A stretch of DNA of 33,210 nt from an uncultured Gammaproteobacteria bacterium (GTDB lineage: Bacteria > Pseudomonadota > Gammaproteobacteria > Pseudomonadales > Pseudohongiellaceae), in assembly GCA_903887045.1 (NCBI GenBank), contig CAISOD010000029.1, positions 1 to 33,210 of the forward strand, given 5' to 3'. Below, one piece after another: positions 9,388 to 19,450 of this stretch. Position 1 is the stretch's first letter; each line of letters starts with the position of its first letter. A program made the position numbers and the translations under genes. The notes below the pieces were generated by a model, which saw only the letters and a list, made by a program, of their open reading frames with translations, made no database searches and had not been told where the DNA came from.

Positions 9388-10638
9388 TCAAAGCACCTGC
9401 CATTGATGTGGAAGTGTGACAATGCCGAGTTCGAGACCGCGTTGCTCGACATTGAGCTCGGCCACCTGCCGCACGCGCTCGTAGATATGCAGCCCCTGTT
9501 CGCACAACAGGTAAACTTCGATTACGTAGCAACCTTTCAGCAAAGGAAAGTCCGGCAACGTCACCATCACAGAACCAGTCAAATCAGCGCCTGCGCGCAG
9601 TGCAATGCCATCGTTGACAGTACCCATGCTGGCAACATAACGGCCATCGCCACCAAGTATGACCAGACCCACACTCGGCACCGGCAGTGCAGCAACCGAC
9701 AGGAATCGCACTTCCACTTCGATACGACTCTTGCCGCTTTGCACCGCATGAACACGGGCTTCAGTGCCGTCAACTCTCACTTTCACGGCCATCACTCGCG
9801 GCACTGCCTGTGCCGCGACCGGTGTCGCTACCGTAGTGGCCGTTGATGCTGCTTCTGCTGTTGCTGTTACCAGGGGCGGTTGCACAATGGCCGACTCCTG
9901 CTGCAGGAAATCACCATAGGCAGTGATGACCTTTGCCGGTGCGCCCTCGGCACGCACGCGGCCACCATCAAGCCACAGCACCCGATCGCACAGCGCCTCT
10001 ACCTGGTACAGCGAGTGGGAACAAAAGAAGATGGTCTTGCCGGCCTGGCGGAATTCCATGATGCGATCGAACGAACGACGGGCAAAGACACCGTCACCGA
10101 CCGACAGGGCTTCGTCGATGATGAGAATGTCGGGGTCAACGTGCGTAGCGATGGCAAATGCCAGCCGCATCACCATACCACTGGAATAGGTTTTCACCGG
10201 CCGTTGCATGAATTCACCGATGCCGGCGAAATTGACAATCGCTTCATAGGCTGCCGCGGTTTCCTGCCGGCTCAGACCCTGTATTGCACAAGTAAGGTAG
10301 ACGTTGTCGTGCCCTGTCATCTCGGGATGGAAGCTGGCGCCAAGTTCAAGAATTGCCGACACGCGGCCGTTGATCTCGAGTTGGCCACTTGAGGGCTGCA
10401 GCGTGCCTGCCAGCAGTTTGAGCAGTGTGCTCTTGCCGGCGCCGTTCTTGCCAACGACACCAATCACTTCGCCTTTCGCCACCTGCAAGCTGAGAGGCTG
10501 TAATGCGTCGTATTGGTAGTGCCGCACTTTGCCGGTAAGGATTTCCAGCGCACGATCAATATCGCGCGTGTAGCTGCGATAGCTTTTGCCGACGCCAATC
10601 AGGCTGATGACTTTGTTGCCAAAACCACTGTCAACCAT
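9388..10638 (-). CDS. Polysaccharide/O-antigen ABC exporter ATP-binding protein (Wzt-like, with C-terminal carbohydrate-binding-type domain)
   Basis: Walker A GVVGKNGAGKSTLLKLLAGTL, conserved KTYSSGMVMRLAFA, DILIIDEALSVGD; about 120-residue C-terminal Wzt_C-like extension. Start ATG 10638 overlaps the permease stop (TGATG). Confidence 0.92.
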   Translation of the reverse strand: MVDSGFGNKVISLIGVGKSYRSYTRDIDRALEILTGKVRHYQYDALQPLSLQVAKGEVIGVVGKNGAGKSTLLKLLAGTLQPSSGQLEINGRVSAILELGASFHPEMTGHDNVYLTCAIQGLSRQETAAAYEAIVNFAGIGEFMQRPVKTYSSGMVMRLAFAIATHVDPDILIIDEALSVGDGVFARRSFDRIMEFRQAGKTIFFCSHSLYQVEALCDRVLWLDGGRVRAEGAPAKVITAYGDFLQQESAIVQPPLVTATAEAASTATTVATPVAAQAVPRVMAVKVRVDGTEARVHAVQSGKSRIEVEVRFLSVAALPVPSVGLVILGGDGRYVASMGTVNDGIALRAGADLTGSVMVTLPDFPLLKGCYVIEVYLLCEQGLHIYERVRQVAELNVEQRGLELGIVTLPHQWQVL

Positions 10639-11447
10639 CACAACAGCTCCCGCACGTGCAGCTCGGTACGGCGAAACCACAACCAGCATGGCACCAGCAA
10701 CAGCAACCACAGTGCCAGCAGGCGCGCTACGCTCTCGAGGGGCAACACCCCACCATTCAGCCAGGCATGGATCAACAGCATCCAGTCAGACATCGGGTTC
10801 AGCCACAACCATATACGCATACCGGCCGGCAACATGTCAGGGAAGTACAGGATCGGGGTGAGGTACATCAGCAATGTCAGCACAAACGGCAGCGCCTGCC
10901 CGAAGTCGCGCACAAACAATCCGGCGACGGCACAGAGCAATACCAGCGGCAATGTCCACACCAACAGCAGCGGGATCACCACGACTGCCTTCAGGGCTGC
11001 CACCAAACCGAGCAGCCACATTGCTGTCAGCACCAGCACAGGCGTGTACACCAGCATCGGCATCACCAGCGCCATCGTGGGGAGGACTTCGAGCGGAAAC
11101 CGCGATCGCGTGAACAGCGGGCTGAATTCGCGGAACAGGCCGGTGGCTCGAACCAGCACTTCGCTGAAGCACAACCATGGCAGCATGCTCAGCAACATGT
11201 ATTGCGCAAATCCGGGGCCACGCACGTTGCGCATGTCGTACACCACCGCAAACAGGAACCAGAAACCCAGTATCTGCAGCGCCGGCTGCAGTAGCGGCCA
11301 CAGTCTGCCGAGTGCAGTGCCGGATGTGCGACTTGCAATTTCACGCTGCACCAACATGCGCACCAGCGCGCGGTGTTTCACCGGTGCCAGCAGCGGGATG
11401 CTGAGGCTGTCTGCGCACAGGCGCAAAAGGCGCAGCAAAAATGTCAT
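10638..11447 (-). CDS. ABC-2 type polysaccharide exporter permease (Wzm-like)
   Basis: About 6 TM, ABC-2 permease pattern (LVQREIASRTSGTALGRLWPLLQPALQILGFWFLF); adjacent to Wzt-like ATPase; ATGA overlap with gspK. Confidence 0.9.
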   Translation of the reverse strand: MTFLLRLLRLCADSLSIPLLAPVKHRALVRMLVQREIASRTSGTALGRLWPLLQPALQILGFWFLFAVVYDMRNVRGPGFAQYMLLSMLPWLCFSEVLVRATGLFREFSPLFTRSRFPLEVLPTMALVMPMLVYTPVLVLTAMWLLGLVAALKAVVVIPLLLVWTLPLVLLCAVAGLFVRDFGQALPFVLTLLMYLTPILYFPDMLPAGMRIWLWLNPMSDWMLLIHAWLNGGVLPLESVARLLALWLLLLVPCWLWFRRTELHVRELL

Positions 11448-12580
11448 TCTGCAAACTCCGCTTCTGCTGGCAGGGCAGTCAAAGGCAATTTCTGGTAGGG
11501 GTTGATCTTCATTACTTGTGGACGCTCAGTGAAGCCGGGCACATAAACAGTTTCGGCATAGGCAGCCAGCAGCGGATCATTGATCGTCGTGCGGTCTTCT
11601 GTCGCAACATCATTGTTTTCCTTGTCGTTTTCCTTGTTGGCAGTATCTTCATGGTCACCCGTCGTGGTCGGGCGCGGATAGACCATTATCGTGTAGTAGC
11701 GGGTCTCCTTGCGACTGTTCAGCCATTGACGCACATCCGTCATGTTCTCGGCCGGAATGAGCTGCGCTACATCACCATTACCCTGGAAATCCTTTTCCTC
11801 GCGATATTCAAGGATGTCGGCAATCAACTCATCGTCCAGCCCCGGTATCAACCGCATTGCTTCAATGGTGGCCACATTGAGATTGATCAGTTCATCTTCG
11901 CCGTAGATGGTAAAGGCAGCCTCAAGGTTGACGTCGCTGAAAACTTCGGCAAATCCACGAATGGACAGTATCTCTTCCACACTTTCGATCGGGCCGTTAC
12001 GCGGCGCGTAGGGCACAGGCAAGCTGAGGTAGTAGTCTTTCTCCGCGCCATTGGGGCTGGGGCCGTCATTAAGATCAAGCCAGTCGTTCCACGCATCCAT
12101 GAGCTGATCAATCTGCTGCTGGTCTGCTTCCTGCGGACCACCAAGCTTCTTCTCGATCATCATGCGCAACCGGGCGCGGCTCATCTGCCGCATGTTGATC
12201 TTGCCGGCGTGATCATAGATGCGCACAACAATGTTGGGGTCCTGCGGGTAGTACAACTCCAGCGAGTCGCCACGGTGGCGTTGATACCGTGGAATGCGGC
12301 CGATGGCGTTCATGCTCTCGGAGAAACTGTCAAACTCCTCGCTTTCTGCCGGCAAGGGCATCTGCTCCAGCATCAGGTCCATCTCGGCGCGATTGACTGC
12401 CGCCTGCTCACTGGCCCAGATCGCAAGCCCCTGCTGGTGGAAATGCGCCACCTGTGCCGACAGGCGATTCTGCGAAGCGATGACGGTAACCAGTATCGTC
12501 ATCAGCGTGATCGTCCACAGTGCCACGATAATGACGGAGCCGCGTTGTTGCAGTGAACGCTGTAGTCGAAACGACCGCAT
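11444..12580 (-). CDS. gspK: T2SS minor pseudopilin GspK
   Basis: N-term QQRGSVIIVALWTITLMTILVTVIASQ (pseudopilin lacking Glu5, as usual for GspK), large globular domain, position after gspJ. Confidence 0.9.
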   Translation of the reverse strand: MRSFRLQRSLQQRGSVIIVALWTITLMTILVTVIASQNRLSAQVAHFHQQGLAIWASEQAAVNRAEMDLMLEQMPLPAESEEFDSFSESMNAIGRIPRYQRHRGDSLELYYPQDPNIVVRIYDHAGKINMRQMSRARLRMMIEKKLGGPQEADQQQIDQLMDAWNDWLDLNDGPSPNGAEKDYYLSLPVPYAPRNGPIESVEEILSIRGFAEVFSDVNLEAAFTIYGEDELINLNVATIEAMRLIPGLDDELIADILEYREEKDFQGNGDVAQLIPAENMTDVRQWLNSRKETRYYTIMVYPRPTTTGDHEDTANKENDKENNDVATEDRTTINDPLLAAYAETVYVPGFTERPQVMKINPYQKLPLTALPAEAEFAE

Positions 12581-12581
12581 G

Positions 12582-13220
12582 TCAGTTCACCACCACCGGT
12601 TCAATATCGGGGTTGCGCCAGCTGCGGATGGGCGCGAGGATTTCCAGCACATCGTCGTTGCTGTCGCGCTGCAGTGGGCGCAGCACCAGCTCTACTGCCA
12701 ATGGCAGACTCTGGCGGACATTGCCCTCCCACTCTTCCAGCCATTCCTTGCTGTCGATATCTTTCTGCACCAGATAACGCAGCTCGGCACGATAGCCAGG
12801 CAAAAGTGGCACTGCATCAAGTGCGTCGAGGCGTTCATCCGGGTTGTCACTGAAAGCGGGCGTGATCTTCAACAGCACGCCCTCTTTGTCGTCCGACAAC
12901 AATTGCCACGCGGTAAGGCCGGAGTTGCGTTGTGGCGATACTGTGGAGATGAAACTCACATTACGTTCGTCACCGGTGAAATAAATGAAGCGCGCCAGTT
13001 TTTCGGGATCAACGTAGGTGTGGGCAAACGCGGCCTGCAGCGCGCGGTCGAGTTGCAATACCACCAGGGATTTGTCGAGTGCACGATCCAACCCCGAGGT
13101 TTCACGCTTCCAGTCATTGACCACACTGTACAAGCCTGCACTCAGCATGCCGAGCAGCATTGCTGTCAGCGTCATCGCCAGCACCAGCTCAAGCAACGTA
13201 TAACCGCGCGCGCGCTTCAT
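12582..13220 (-). CDS. gspJ: T2SS minor pseudopilin GspJ
   Basis: Type IV pilin-like N-term ARGYTLLELVLAMTLTAMLLGML; ATGA overlap with gspI. Confidence 0.9.
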   Translation of the reverse strand: MKRARGYTLLELVLAMTLTAMLLGMLSAGLYSVVNDWKRETSGLDRALDKSLVVLQLDRALQAAFAHTYVDPEKLARFIYFTGDERNVSFISTVSPQRNSGLTAWQLLSDDKEGVLLKITPAFSDNPDERLDALDAVPLLPGYRAELRYLVQKDIDSKEWLEEWEGNVRQSLPLAVELVLRPLQRDSNDDVLEILAPIRSWRNPDIEPVVVN

Positions 13221-13669
13221 TGCGGAAGGCCCAGTGGATTGGAGACGTCTTGCGACGAGGATCCGGCGCCTTCCAGCGTTATCTGCTGCTGTCGTATCCA
13301 GTAGGAACCATGTACCAGCGTTTCGCCGTTGTCGTCTTCAATATGAAAATCGCGGAGATTGTCCAGAGTGCCGGCTGTCTTGCGATCGGGGGCTTCGATC
13401 TCTTCACCGCTGACAAGTTTGAATTCGCGCTGCTGCTCGCCAATCAACACTTCGCCTTGCTCGTCGTTCAACTGCGCGACATTGATCATGCTGCGCACCT
13501 GCATGGATTGCACCAGTACATCTTCGGCTCGCCACGCCAGCCGCTTGTTGCCGCCGATCACGCTGAACAGTGCGCCGAGCGCAAGCGCGGTGATCGTCAG
13601 TGCCACCATGACTTCGAGCAGCGTAAAACCATGGGCCTTCGCGTTTGGCAGGCTGCTAAAACGCTGCAT
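13217..13669 (-). CDS. gspI: T2SS minor pseudopilin GspI
   Basis: MQRFSSLPNAKAHGFTLLEVMVALTITALALGALFSVIGG. The listed ORF start at 14050 is an upstream frame extension; ATG at 13669 is the likely start. Confidence 0.88.
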   Translation of the reverse strand: MQRFSSLPNAKAHGFTLLEVMVALTITALALGALFSVIGGNKRLAWRAEDVLVQSMQVRSMINVAQLNDEQGEVLIGEQQREFKLVSGEEIEAPDRKTAGTLDNLRDFHIEDDNGETLVHGSYWIRQQQITLEGAGSSSQDVSNPLGLPQ

Positions 13670-14222
13670 CAAGCGCCTCCTCATCGATCTGCTCTCCGCT
13701 ATAGGCCACCGAAATCCGGCCAGTAAGCGAATCAACCCGCACATCGGCGTGAAAGTCAGCGCTGTCAAAACCAAGGACACCGCCGGTACTACCGCCCTGT
13801 GGAAAGAACACCACTTCGATGTCATCGCGGTCTTCGGCGCGCTGGTTAAGGTCGCTGCGGAATTGCAGGGTGATGCTGTCACTGATCCAGTCGGCAGGAT
13901 TGCGCTGTGCCTGCAACTCGCGCTGCCGCTCAGCGAAATCAGCGCTGCGTGCATCAAGCGCAATAAAGCGGGCAATACGTGGCGAACCTTCAACAATGGC
14001 CACGCGGCGCGCGTACTTGAGTATCGCGACTGCCTGTCGCACATCCGCATTGAAGCTGCTGGTAGCGGTAGTGGAGAGATTCGGAATGATGAGGCCGGTG
14101 CCTATGAGGATCAGTGCCAGCACCACCAGCAGTTCCAGCAGCGTGAAGCCTGCGGCACGGCGCGAGACGCCAGCGTGCAGGCTGCTGTCGTCAGCGACCA
14201 ATGTCGGCGTCATCGTCCTCAC
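13656..14222 (-). CDS. gspH: T2SS pseudopilin GspH (start possibly 14213)
   Basis: RRAAGFTLLELLVVLALILIGTGLIIPNL pilin-like N-terminus; gene order G-H-I-J-K. Confidence 0.87.
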   Translation of the reverse strand: MRTMTPTLVADDSSLHAGVSRRAAGFTLLELLVVLALILIGTGLIIPNLSTTATSSFNADVRQAVAILKYARRVAIVEGSPRIARFIALDARSADFAERQRELQAQRNPADWISDSITLQFRSDLNQRAEDRDDIEVVFFPQGGSTGGVLGFDSADFHADVRVDSLTGRISVAYSGEQIDEEALDAAF

Positions 14223-14604
14223 CGCCAGGGGTGCCGTCCTTGCCGTAGGACATCAATACAAAATCCTTGTCGCCGGGTTGGTAGAAGTAGTCGTTGCCCC
14301 ATGGATCTTTCGGCAGGCCGCCGCGCAGGTAGGGCCCATTCCAGGTGTCACGGCCGGTGTCGTTTTCCACCAGCCCTTCCAGCGTTTCCGGATAGCGACC
14401 GATCTCCAGCAGGTAGGTATCCAGCGCTGTTTCCAGATTGCTGACCTGCGACGCCGCCGTGGCGCGCTGACCCTTGCCGAGGTTGCTGAAAATGGCCGGG
14501 CCAACCAATGCCGCCAACATGCCGAGGATGGCAAGTACCACCAGCAGTTCGATCAGCGTAAAGCCTTTGGGACCGGATTTGGTTTTCGTGTTAGTGAGTT
14601 TCAT
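14191..14604 (-). CDS. gspG: T2SS major pseudopilin GspG
   Basis: PKGFTLIELLVVLAILGMLAALVGP; KDPWGNDYFY; acidic C-terminus GKDGTPGGEDDDADIGR typical of GspG. Confidence 0.96.
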   Translation of the reverse strand: MKLTNTKTKSGPKGFTLIELLVVLAILGMLAALVGPAIFSNLGKGQRATAASQVSNLETALDTYLLEIGRYPETLEGLVENDTGRDTWNGPYLRGGLPKDPWGNDYFYQPGDKDFVLMSYGKDGTPGGEDDDADIGR

Positions 14605-14624
14605 GGGTTTTCCCTCGTCGGAAA

Positions 14625-16766
14625 TTACAGGCCGGCGGCGTCGAGCAATTTGCCGACTTCGGTGAAGCCTTCGCGCATCGCTGCCATGGTGGCGGCGTCG
14701 CGCTGGTCGCCGTAGATGATCTGCGGTCGCAGGATGATGAACAGTTCGCGCCGGCTGCTCTTGATGTTGCTGTACGAAAACGCGCGCCCCAGCACCGGAA
14801 TGTTCTGCAACAGCGGTATCCCATTCTGCACATCAGCGTCTTCGTCCTGGATCAAACCGCCGAGCGTGATCGTTGTCTGGTCCGACACAACAACGGTGGT
14901 GGTGATCTCCTGATTGACGAAGGTGGGGTTGCCGGCGACGCCCGTGGTGTTGCTCTCCTCCACCGACGACAGGCTTTGTTCGATTTCGAGATTGATGTAG
15001 CCGTCTTCGTTGATCTGCGGCGTGATCTTCAACACGATACCGACATCACGATAGGTAATGTTCTCGGTGGCAAAGCCGTTGCCACTGGTGGTGGTGCCAT
15101 TGTTGACCGGCACTGCCTGACCGACCACGAACTCGCCTTCCTGGTTGTTGGCGGCAAGCAATGTGGGCCGCGCCAAAAGTCGCACTTCGTTGTCCTGCGC
15201 GATGGCATTCAGCGTAGCGTCGATCACGGCGGCTCCGTCCATGAAGGTCTTCGTCAGTACCAGCCCCGAACCCTGTGTTGCCGGGCGACCGGCATCCAGT
15301 ATCCCATCCGGCAGGAAGCGGCTGCTGAGGCGCGCGGGTCCACTGGCGGCGTTACTCGACACTCGCGTCCAGTCGATGCCGAACTGGTTGCCTTCAGTCA
15401 GCGTCACTTGCCCGATCACGGCGTTGATCAGCACCTGCAGCGGCACGGTGTCGAGCGCACTGATGGTGGTCAGCAACTGGCGGTATTCGCGCGGTGTAGC
15501 CCGCACCAGCAGGCTGTTGGTGTTTTCATCGGCGACGATGCTGACAGAGATGTTGGCCGAAGCCACTTGGTCGTTGGCAGCGGCAGCACTGGCCGCATCA
15601 AGCACTGGTGCCAGCTGGAACACCTGCGGCTGCAGGGCGCCGGCTTCACGCGCGGTACGGGCCGCCTCATCCTCGTCTTCTTCGCCGTACACATTGTTCA
15701 GCGTCTCTGCCATGGCGACTGCGTCGAGATTCTTCACCTTGTACACAAACAGCTGTTCCACTTGTTCCTGGCTGGCCGCATCCAGGATGTTGATCCAGCG
15801 ATCCACTTCAGCGAAGCCGCGTGCAGCCGGCCCGATCACCAGTACCGAATTGATGCGATCAAGACCGAGCACCTGATACGAGCCCTGTTCGCCTTCGATC
15901 AGCTTGAGGACGCCGGTCATTTCCTCCGCCACCTCGGCCGCAGGCGAATTCATCAACTGGTACAGCCTGATGCCCTGGTTGAGGAACGGGTCATCATCGA
16001 GCACTGCCAACAGCGCATTGACCCGCGCCAGCTGCTCGGGCGAGCCGGTAATGCCGACCAGGTTGGGCGCGCCCATGCGGATCAGCGTGCCGGCGGGTTG
16101 CAGCATCGGTACCAGAATCGGCTCCAGTGTTTCTACCGAGATGTAGGTGAGCGGCGTTACCTGCAGCACTTCGGAGGCATTGACGCTGCCAACTGCGCCG
16201 GGCAATACCACAGCCACCGGCACGTTGGAGGGATCACGATTGAACTCCCACACAGAGCCGGCTTGCTGGATCGATACGCCGGCGTTGCGTGCCAACAGGC
16301 GCAGTACGGGCCAGATGTCTTCATAACGCAACGGGTTGGTGGCAGAGGTGCGCAGGCTGACTTTGTAGTCGATGGTCGGGTCGATGACCATACTGATGCC
16401 GAGCAGATCACCGAGCTCCTGGATGACGAAGCGCATATCCTGTTGTTCGTAATTCAGCTCCACCACGTTGTCTTGTGGCGGCTGCCCGCCAGGCGCCTGC
16501 TCGACGCTGGGCTCAAGCGGAATCACGCGGCCGGGCCGACTGATGCCGTTGTCGCTGCGGGTGGTCGTCGTTTCCGGCACCGGTGGCGCCGATGCGGATG
16601 CAGCAGTCTGTACCGTCTGGGCCGGCGCGGGCACAACTGCCGCATTGCTGGCTTGCTGCTGCGGCAGCATGGCGCAAGCACTGATCAGGGCCAATGTCGA
16701 CGCCAGCGCGATGCGCGAGGTGTGCGGCAAGCAACGTGACAAACTGTGCCGGATGAAATCAGTCAC
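14625..16766 (-). CDS. gspD: T2SS secretin GspD (predicted lipoprotein)
   Basis: N-domains, secretin domain with NGIPLLQNIPVLGRAFSYSNIKSSRRELFIILRPQII; lipobox-like LISAC near the N-terminus; GTG start. Confidence 0.95.
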   Translation of the reverse strand: MTDFIRHSLSRCLPHTSRIALASTLALISACAMLPQQQASNAAVVPAPAQTVQTAASASAPPVPETTTTRSDNGISRPGRVIPLEPSVEQAPGGQPPQDNVVELNYEQQDMRFVIQELGDLLGISMVIDPTIDYKVSLRTSATNPLRYEDIWPVLRLLARNAGVSIQQAGSVWEFNRDPSNVPVAVVLPGAVGSVNASEVLQVTPLTYISVETLEPILVPMLQPAGTLIRMGAPNLVGITGSPEQLARVNALLAVLDDDPFLNQGIRLYQLMNSPAAEVAEEMTGVLKLIEGEQGSYQVLGLDRINSVLVIGPAARGFAEVDRWINILDAASQEQVEQLFVYKVKNLDAVAMAETLNNVYGEEDEDEAARTAREAGALQPQVFQLAPVLDAASAAAANDQVASANISVSIVADENTNSLLVRATPREYRQLLTTISALDTVPLQVLINAVIGQVTLTEGNQFGIDWTRVSSNAASGPARLSSRFLPDGILDAGRPATQGSGLVLTKTFMDGAAVIDATLNAIAQDNEVRLLARPTLLAANNQEGEFVVGQAVPVNNGTTTSGNGFATENITYRDVGIVLKITPQINEDGYINLEIEQSLSSVEESNTTGVAGNPTFVNQEITTTVVVSDQTTITLGGLIQDEDADVQNGIPLLQNIPVLGRAFSYSNIKSSRRELFIILRPQIIYGDQRDAATMAAMREGFTEVGKLLDAAGL

Positions 16767-16778
16767 AAAAGTACTCCA

Positions 16779-17984
16779 CTAGAAGTCCAGCGTGTTCATG
16801 CTGAACACTGCCGACAGCATGACAATGATGATACCGCCCACAACGACGCCCATCAGCAGGATGAGCGCAGGTTGCAGTGCATTGACAAGACGGTTCAGCT
16901 CGTCACGCACCTGGGTTTCAAAGTTGGTGGCGAGTTTTTTCAATATGATGCCGGTACGGCCGGTTTCTTCTCCTACCGTGACCAGCTGGTGCAGCAAAAC
17001 CGGAAACCGTTTTGATTTCGCCAGCGCCACCCCAAGGCCGGCACCGCCGCGTACATCTTCTTCTACCTGCACCAGATGGTGCACCAGCTCGCTGTTGGAA
17101 ATGACTTCGCGTGCGACGCGCAGGGACTTGATCAGCGGAATGCCGGCGCCAAGCAAGGCGCCAAGCGTGCGGGTGAAAATCGCCACTTCACGGTACAACA
17201 ATACGCTGCCGGCAATCGGCAATGTCAGCAGCCAGGCATCCTTGGCACGACGGCGCTGCGGATCCTGGTTGATGTAACGCAGCGCATACCACACCAGCGC
17301 AATCAACGGGATCAACAACCAGCCATAGCCCTTGATGCCATCGCTGAGGTTCAACAGCAGCTGCGCCTGCGGCGGAATACCGGTGCCCACGTCTTCAAAC
17401 ATTTTGGTGAACTGCGGCACCACATAAATCAGCAGCAAGGCTACCGAGAGTATACCGGTGAACAGCAACACCATTGGATAGGTGAGGGCAGATATCACCT
17501 GCTTCTTGGTTTCTTCAGCAGATTCAAGGAAGCCGGCAAGATCTATCAACAGTTGATCAAGAATGCCGCCGGTCTCGCCGGCGCGCACGATATTCACATA
17601 CAAGCGCGAAAACACATCCGGCCGCAGTTCCATCGCATCAGCCAGACTCTTGCCTTCTTTCACATCACGGCGGATTTCGGCCACAAGACGCTTCATGTGG
17701 GCTTTCTCGGTGATGCCTTCCAGCAGCACCAATGCCTTGTCGAGCGGCACGCGCGCGTCCACCAGCGTGCACAGGCCATTGGTGAAATCGACCAGGTCGG
17801 CATTGCGGATACGGCTGGTGCTGCTGGTCTGTATCTGCTGGCTGGCCAACTTGAGCCGCACCGGCACCAGTTTGCGCGCCTGCAACTGCGCCACCGCTTC
17901 ACGTTCGGATTCCGCGCTGAGCAAGCCGTTGCTCATGTTGCCGCTGGAGTCACACGCCTGGTATTGGTAGTGGTGAATGCTCAT
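16779..17984 (-). CDS. gspF: T2SS inner-membrane platform protein GspF
   Basis: T2SF domains (RAGETGGILDQLL, VGEETGRTGIILKKLA); ATGA overlap with gspE. Confidence 0.96.
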   Translation of the reverse strand: MSIHHYQYQACDSSGNMSNGLLSAESEREAVAQLQARKLVPVRLKLASQQIQTSSTSRIRNADLVDFTNGLCTLVDARVPLDKALVLLEGITEKAHMKRLVAEIRRDVKEGKSLADAMELRPDVFSRLYVNIVRAGETGGILDQLLIDLAGFLESAEETKKQVISALTYPMVLLFTGILSVALLLIYVVPQFTKMFEDVGTGIPPQAQLLLNLSDGIKGYGWLLIPLIALVWYALRYINQDPQRRRAKDAWLLTLPIAGSVLLYREVAIFTRTLGALLGAGIPLIKSLRVAREVISNSELVHHLVQVEEDVRGGAGLGVALAKSKRFPVLLHQLVTVGEETGRTGIILKKLATNFETQVRDELNRLVNALQPALILLMGVVVGGIIIVMLSAVFSMNTLDF

Positions 17985-19450
17985 ATCGCCCGTGTCACCC
18001 GCACCACTTCTTCCGGTGTTGTCATGCCACGGCGCAGTTTGTCGAGCGCGTCTTCACGCAAGGTTTGCATGCCTTCTGCCTGTGCCTGCTTGCGGATCAT
18101 ATTGGCATCGGCACCGCTGGTGATCAGGTGACGTATCTCGTCGCTGACCATCATCAATTCATACAAGCCGATACGGCCGCGATAGCCTGTGCCGCCACAA
18201 CGTTCGCATCCAACTCCGCGCTTGATAAGGGGATAGCTGTTCGCCTCGACTTCGAGTACCAGTGCTTCATCCGCTGTCATCGGCGCTTCAACCGTGCATT
18301 GCGTACACACGCGGCGCACCAGACGCTGCGCCTGTATCGCCAGCAACGATGAACTGATCAGATAACTTTCCACTCCCATGTCCTGCATGCGCGTTACCGC
18401 GCCGGCAGCGTCGTTGGTGTGCAGGGTCGAGAACACCAGATGGCCGGTGAGTGCCGATTCGATCGCGATCTCGGCGGTTTCGTGGTCGCGGATTTCGCCG
18501 ATCATCAGAATGTCCGGGTCCTGTCGCACTATCGAACGCAGGCCGGAAGCAAAATTGAGTCCTATATTGGCGTTCACTTGTATCTGCGTAATGCCGGCCA
18601 GCTGGTATTCAACCGGGTCTTCCACCGTGACGATCTTGTGTTTTTCGCTGTTGATCTTCTCCAGCGTGCCGTACAGCGTCGTGGTCTTGCCGCTGCCGGT
18701 GGGGCCGGTGATCAGAATCAATCCGTGCGGCTGCGTGATGACTTTCGAGTAGTTGCGCAGCACCGCTGCCGGCATTCCGAGCGCAGAGAGCTCGATCGAC
18801 AGATCCCGGCGATCAAGTATACGCAGCACGATCGATTCGCCGAGCACGCCAGGCAGGGTCGACACGCGCATGTCGAGATCGCGGTTGCCGATGCGGTAAT
18901 CAATACGGCCGTCTTGCGGCAGTCGCTTCTCACCGATGTCGAGCCGCGCCATCAACTTCAGGCGCGAGGCCACTGCTGACTGGATCTTCACGGGCAGGCG
19001 TTCGATGCGCGTCATGATGCCGTCGACACGGCAGCGTACTTCCAGATAGTTCTCGTTGGGCTCAAAGTGGATGTCGCTGGCGTTGAGATCGAGTGCCCGC
19101 GCAAACAGGTGATTGACCAGGCGGATGATCGGCGCTTCGGAATCCATGTCGGAAAAGTCATCGACTTCACTGAAGCCGCTGAACTGATCGTCGCCGCCGG
19201 CAATCTGCGGCGATAGTTCAGCGCGCCAGTGTTTGATCAAGCGTGCCACTTCATCGGTAGTGCCGGCGCGGAACACCACCTCGTCACCGATCACAAACCG
19301 TACCTTGCTGCGTAAATCCAGCGACGGCAACTGGCTGTATACCAACTGACCGCTTTGGTTGAAATCGAGCGCCGGCGCAATGCCGGCCGGCTCCAGCATC
19401 TGGCTGAACACCGGCAGCGACAGCGTTTTGGCAAGTGCGGCGGGCGTCAT
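17981..19450 (-). CDS. gspE: T2SS ATPase GspE
   Basis: Walker A GPTGSGKTTTLYG, SIVRQDPDILMIGEIRDHETAEIA, tetracysteine motif CTQC...CERC. Confidence 0.97.
   Translation of the reverse strand: MTPAALAKTLSLPVFSQMLEPAGIAPALDFNQSGQLVYSQLPSLDLRSKVRFVIGDEVVFRAGTTDEVARLIKHWRAELSPQIAGGDDQFSGFSEVDDFSDMDSEAPIIRLVNHLFARALDLNASDIHFEPNENYLEVRCRVDGIMTRIERLPVKIQSAVASRLKLMARLDIGEKRLPQDGRIDYRIGNRDLDMRVSTLPGVLGESIVLRILDRRDLSIELSALGMPAAVLRNYSKVITQPHGLILITGPTGSGKTTTLYGTLEKINSEKHKIVTVEDPVEYQLAGITQIQVNANIGLNFASGLRSIVRQDPDILMIGEIRDHETAEIAIESALTGHLVFSTLHTNDAAGAVTRMQDMGVESYLISSSLLAIQAQRLVRRVCTQCTVEAPMTADEALVLEVEANSYPLIKRGVGCERCGGTGYRGRIGLYELMMVSDEIRHLITSGADANMIRKQAQAEGMQTLREDALDKLRRGMTTPEEVVRVTRAI

Noticed and set aside
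13359-14715. Long plus-strand ORFs antisense to gspG/H/I
   Set aside because: Overlap clear pseudopilin genes; no domain similarity.
14976-16739. 587-aa plus-strand ORF antisense to gspD
   Set aside because: Shadow ORF of a high-GC gene; low-complexity H/Q/R-rich translation with no recognisable domain, while gspD is unambiguous.
17076-18131. 351-aa plus-strand ORF antisense to gspF/gspE
   Set aside because: Shadow ORF opposite two unambiguous T2SS genes.
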